Assembly: GCA_947034885.2 (NCBI GenBank)
Contig: OX344751.2
Span: 6,138,001-6,202,000 of the forward strand
Source of the DNA: Thuidium tamariscinum
Lineage: Eukaryota; Streptophyta; Bryopsida; Hypnales; Thuidiaceae
DNA length: 64,000 bases
Direction: 5' to 3'
Of the stretch, positions 60,715 to 64,000 are shown piece by piece. A model generated the notes under the pieces. That model was not told where the DNA came from. It saw nothing but the letters and a program-made list of their open reading frames with translations, and ran no database searches. The translations under genes and the position numbers were made by a program. Position 1 is the first letter of the stretch. Every line of letters begins with the position of its first letter.

Positions 60715-62854
60715 TCAAGGGATGGGGAAGGCCCTGCCATGGCAGACGCAAAGGTACCCCAACGGACAAGCTTCCGCGTGGAGGTCCGAGGAAGAGGAAG
60801 AGGAGGACGGGGCCGAGGCCGCGGAGGAGGAGGTCTGGTTGCTGCACTCGAAGCTCACCACCTGGACGGTGCAGGGCGAGCAGGCGCCACATGTGTGCGC
60901 ACAGTCCGGCGCAGAGGAGCCGATGAGAACAACGTCGACGACGACAACGCCGGGTGACGACGAAGAAGACGAAGGCGAAAGCTGCTCAGAAACAAAAACC
61001 CATTAAACAAATTAATTTAAACCAACTCTGGCTGGACTTTACGTGTCGAATTCTTTAATTAATTGGTGGTAATCCAGTGTGCAGTGGCGTACGAAGGAAA
61101 GGCTGTCGAGGCTTGTTGACCGCCAGCAACTCTTGCACCGCGCTATTGACCAGCGCCAGCGCAGAAACGAGAAACGAGAAAAATAAAATCTGCATCTCTC
61201 TCTCTTCCTAGAACCCTTACAACTTTTTGTTGGTAACTCTTTTTGTTGAAACTGTTTTTTAGGCATAAGGGTAGCCCTGGTTATGAACACGTGGACAAAA
61301 TTTGAGCAAGTTTCAAGAGAATCTCAAGTTTTTACAAGTTCTTGAATGTTGGGTCAGTGGTCATTGACCATTTCATAGTAGATTGGGTGGCTGTGGCTGT
61401 GAATAGTGAGTGAAACAAATGTAAAGATGAAGTGTATCATGGAAAAAAAATTTAGATATTTAGATGATTAGGTGCACTCACTGATGATTTTTAGATGATT
61501 TATTGTTTTTTGTAAATTCATTTAGAGTCATTTGTTACGGCATATTTTGTCCATTTGGGTTAACATTGGAAAGATGAAAGTTGTCATTGACGTATCTAAA
61601 CCCCCCAAAATTAGATTCTTGGATGAACAAGTGCATTCTTTATTTTCATGCAATAGTAGAAAGGAAGACATGGGGTACTAAACTAGAATGGGAGAGCTTA
61701 GTTTGATAATTAAGTTCGCATGAACACCAAAATTATCATGCCCATATGGGCCTTTGGAACCAAATTCTCTTATTATACCTTGGTGACAAAGTTTGTCAGT
61801 TTCTTCTAGTAATAGCTAATTTCTCCTCAAGTAATTCAATGGACACTTTTTATCCTCCATGGGAATTCAAGGTCAATGCCTTCTTGTAAGGTTAGGAGCT
61901 TGAAATCTATTATATATTACTTTTCTAGCCTTAGTTTGGGGATTCATTCCCCATTCAATTGACTCATCATTCACTCTGATTTTGAAAGATCAAAGTTCTC
62001 TTTATTTTATTCATTTACTGTGCTAAATATCTTAACAAGCTCGATGATGATACCCTGAAGATTACTTTCTTAAGCATTGATGTTCAATTGGTTGTTTAGT
62101 GATTAATTACCGGTATACACTCTGTCAAGTTTGGGACACGACCCACAATACTGAACTGATCTCAAGATTTCATTACGCCTAGCCTGGTAAGTTGGCCATC
62201 ACTTAGCAGAGCTCTAAGCATGGCTGCTGAATCAATTGTACTGAAATCCGCTCTCTTGACGAACTCGAGTTTCAAGCAGAATTCAAATGAGCTTTGCGCA
62301 ACGCCAAGTCTATATTATCATGCCCAAGCTGAATTCAGTAGACAATTGCACAAGCAATTCCCTAGAATCGTGAATAAAATTGACTCCTGTACACTAATTA
62401 ATGGTTTCAAATCCTCACGTGTATGAATCGGATGCAAGGATTAATTTGACGCACCTTCAAACTGGAATCTTCTCTCAACAAATGCTTCTCCACATGATGC
62501 GTGGAGAGTTCCGGTGCATTAGAAACCCGCGGCACGTCTTCAGTGCCTGCACAACCACCGACAATGTTTTCAGACATTAGTGAATCCTTAGAAACTCCAA
62601 GCTAGCTTCAATTAATAGCACCCTCTCTATCATATCTCTCTCTCAATTACTAGCAAGATCTCATTGACAACAACATGCAAATAAACATGATTTGCAGCAA
62701 AATAATGGAGTCCATATTCGAGCAAGCAGCTACAGACTGCAAAATTACAAATGCCAGGAGCTAGCCAGCACTAACGTTGCCTCACGGCGTCCGTGATGCC
62801 CGAGTTCGAAATCAGTAGCACCATTAGCAACGCTACTCCGACTTTGAGTCCCAT
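60715..62854 (-). CDS. EPF1/EPF2-type stomatal patterning peptide precursor, 3 exons, 145 aa
   Basis: EPF1/EPF2 peptides are secreted, bind ERECTA-family receptors with TMM, and restrict stomatal development. Exon 1 (62776-62854) encodes a signal peptide (MGLKVGVALLMVLLIS). Exon 2 (62455-62546) is a propeptide with THHVEKHLLRED. Exon 3 (60715-60981) encodes the mature domain GSSAPDCAHTCGACSPC, then FEC, a Ser-rich loop, and CPLGYLCVCHGRAFPIP, and ends in TGA. Phases join exactly (1, then 0), with donors CAAC|GTTAGT and AAG|GTGCGT and acceptors GTGCAG and GAGCAG. Introns are 228 and 1473 bp. The eight cysteines are at 84, 88, 91, 94, 103, 129, 135 and 137. Their spacing is that of Arabidopsis EPF1 except between the fifth and sixth, where 25 residues replace 5. 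A TATA box lies about 200 bp upstream. No transcript evidence is available, so exon 2 is the least certain part. Confidence 0.87.
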
Positions 62855-63054
62855 TGGAACGACCAGGAACGCAGAATCAATCAGCACTAATCCTCAGTCA
62901 CCAATTAATACCAGCCAAATCAACGAACGAATTGCTCTCAATCTCTCCAAAAATCTCTCTGTAAGCAAGTATGAAGAGGCTAGAACGTAACCAAGCATGG
63001 AATAGAAGGAACAGAATTCTATCGTGGGTATTCGCTGTTGATTGAACCTCTAAC

Positions 63055-63063
63055 ATATATATA
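63055..63063 (-). promoter_or_regulatory. TATA box of the EPF gene
   Basis: On the minus strand CCTATATATATG lies about 200 bp before the EPF start codon, consistent with a 5' leader of some 170 bases. Confidence 0.6.
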
Positions 63064-63592
63064 GGCACTCCAATTTTCTTACTAAATTTTCGTAGTTACT
63101 CAGAACGGGACTCAGAAACAGTATTAATGCTCTTCAGCTCTTGTCCATGAGCACTGATAGTACCGAAAAATTTAGTCACAAGCAAGGCTTTGATTTTCTC
63201 TTAGCTTCCTGTGATAACATGTCGGTACGTGTTGCTCGGCACACTTTGCAACGTGATTTGTGACCGTGGTTTTAAATGGGGTTAGTTAAGTAACTTCATG
63301 GAATGAGAGCATTCAGGGACCGTGATTAGCTCAGGCGACATTCATTTTTAGCATTTTGCAGTCGTGCATCATCTGACTTGCAGCTCTTTGATGAAGCTTG
63401 TGTGGAAGTGAAAGGCCGGCATGGAAACTGGGGTGGGGGTCTTGAATGAGGCGGTACATTGTAAATGCCATTATAACTGGGAAGGGAATTTGACTGGAGG
63501 AGATTGCCTAGAATGCCTCATACTAAATTACTTTCTTGACAATTCTCACTAATACACATATTTTAGCATCTGTGGTTGGAGGACAAATCCAT
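63064..63592. other. upstream region of the EPF gene
   Basis: Presumed promoter. No gene and no repeat recognised before 63593. Confidence 0.45.
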
Positions 63593-63832
63593 ATCTTAAG
63601 TTAGGTTGTTTGTTTTCTTTTGTTACGGTGAGATCTCTTGCTAACCATGCATCCCTTAATAGCATTCTTGGCACTACCAGAAAGTCTTTAGCGAAGAGGG
63701 GTGTATGGGCTTTGTTTTGTGGTGTTGTCATTTATAGTGTGAAAGGTATTGAATTTTTAATTTTTAATGAATTAAAAAATTAGAAAATTACTTGTACTTC
63801 TATTTTGATTGTAGCAATGGCACATTGGTCCA
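63593..63832 (+). repeat. dispersed ~260-bp repeat, copy 3
   Basis: A more diverged copy of the 6346-6604 and 7056-7304 repeats (AGATCTCTTG, CATGCATCCC, AGCGAAGAGGGGTGTATGGGC, and the AT-rich tail). It abuts the next element. Confidence 0.65.
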
Positions 63833-63836
63833 TATT

Positions 63837-64000
63837 TTAACCCCTAAAGCCCTGAGGTGCGTTTTTTGGCATTATAAATATTTTGGGTGAATGGAGTTTT
63901 TATTTTTTTTCGCTGAAATTTTACACAAGATGTGCCTGAGGAGTAGCTTTAAGGCCCAACAATTTTCGTAACTTTTGACTTTGTGGTTAAAAAGTTATGG
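63837..64000 (+). mobile_element. TTAACCCCTAAAG-type element, left end, cut by the window edge
   Basis: It opens TTAACCCCTAAAGCCCTGAG and continues with GTTTTTTGGCATTATAAAT, GGAGTAGCTTTAAGGCCCAAC and AAAAAGTTATGG, matching the left half of 42704-43617. The rest lies outside the window. Confidence 0.8.

Noticed and set aside
60692-61006. Acidic and Arg-Gly-rich plus-strand ORFs
   Set aside because: Antisense of the EPF cysteine exon; the Ser-codon repeat produces Glu/Gly/Arg runs on the opposite strand.

Overview
This is nuclear DNA of a land plant. The genes have GT-AG introns, plant-type promoters and plant-only families: a SEUSS-type LDB co-regulator, an EPF1/EPF2-type stomatal peptide, a nepenthesin-type aspartic protease, a transit-peptide-bearing dihydroorotase and an isoprenylcysteine methylesterase-like gene. 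Low gene density, very AT-rich repeat tracts and moderately GC-rich genes suit a moss or another seed-free plant. An EPF1/2-type gene argues for a stomate-bearing lineage and against a liverwort. I cannot name the species from sequence alone.

Layout. 1-4.6 kb is repeats (a 273-bp MITE, a ~940-bp TIR element, a G-quadruplex motif). 4.63-5.96 kb holds an intact intronless aspartic protease (minus), and 11.9-13.4 kb holds a decayed copy of it. Between and after them lie a dispersed ~260-bp repeat, a long TA tract and several TTAACCCCTAAAG-ended elements, up to 15.5 kb. At 18.07-18.41 kb is a small secreted cysteine-rich protein gene with TATA box, 5'-UTR intron and poly(A) signal. From 19.5 to 27.8 kb, two full-length intron-containing but broken genes diverge from one another: a dihydroorotase pseudogene (minus, with a TIR element between its exons) and an ICME-like pseudogene (plus). 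28.85-30.0 kb holds a possibly live coiled-coil, histidine-rich protein gene (minus). 30-49.8 kb is nearly gene-free repeat DNA in which several element families can be separated.

49.8-58.6 kb is a CpG-rich promoter, a 1.2-kb 5'-UTR intron and the complete 14-coding-exon SEUSS-like gene (plus, 1161 aa). 60.7-62.85 kb is a three-exon EPF1/2-type peptide precursor (minus, 145 aa) read from phase-compatible splice sites; it retains all eight cysteines but has a loop enlarged from 5 to 25 residues by a serine-rich insert. The window ends inside another copy of the TTAACCCCTAAAG element.

Functionally, the two clear developmental genes are SEUSS-like (transcriptional adaptor) and EPF (secreted stomatal signal). 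Nothing in the sequence ties them together beyond adjacency. The most distinctive observations are the loop-expanded EPF, the ordered lesions of the two pseudogenes (including an Asp-to-Glu change at the dihydroorotase catalytic position), the 10-residue-periodic VK(S/T)EY motif of the SEUSS-like protein, and the nested TIR-element families.
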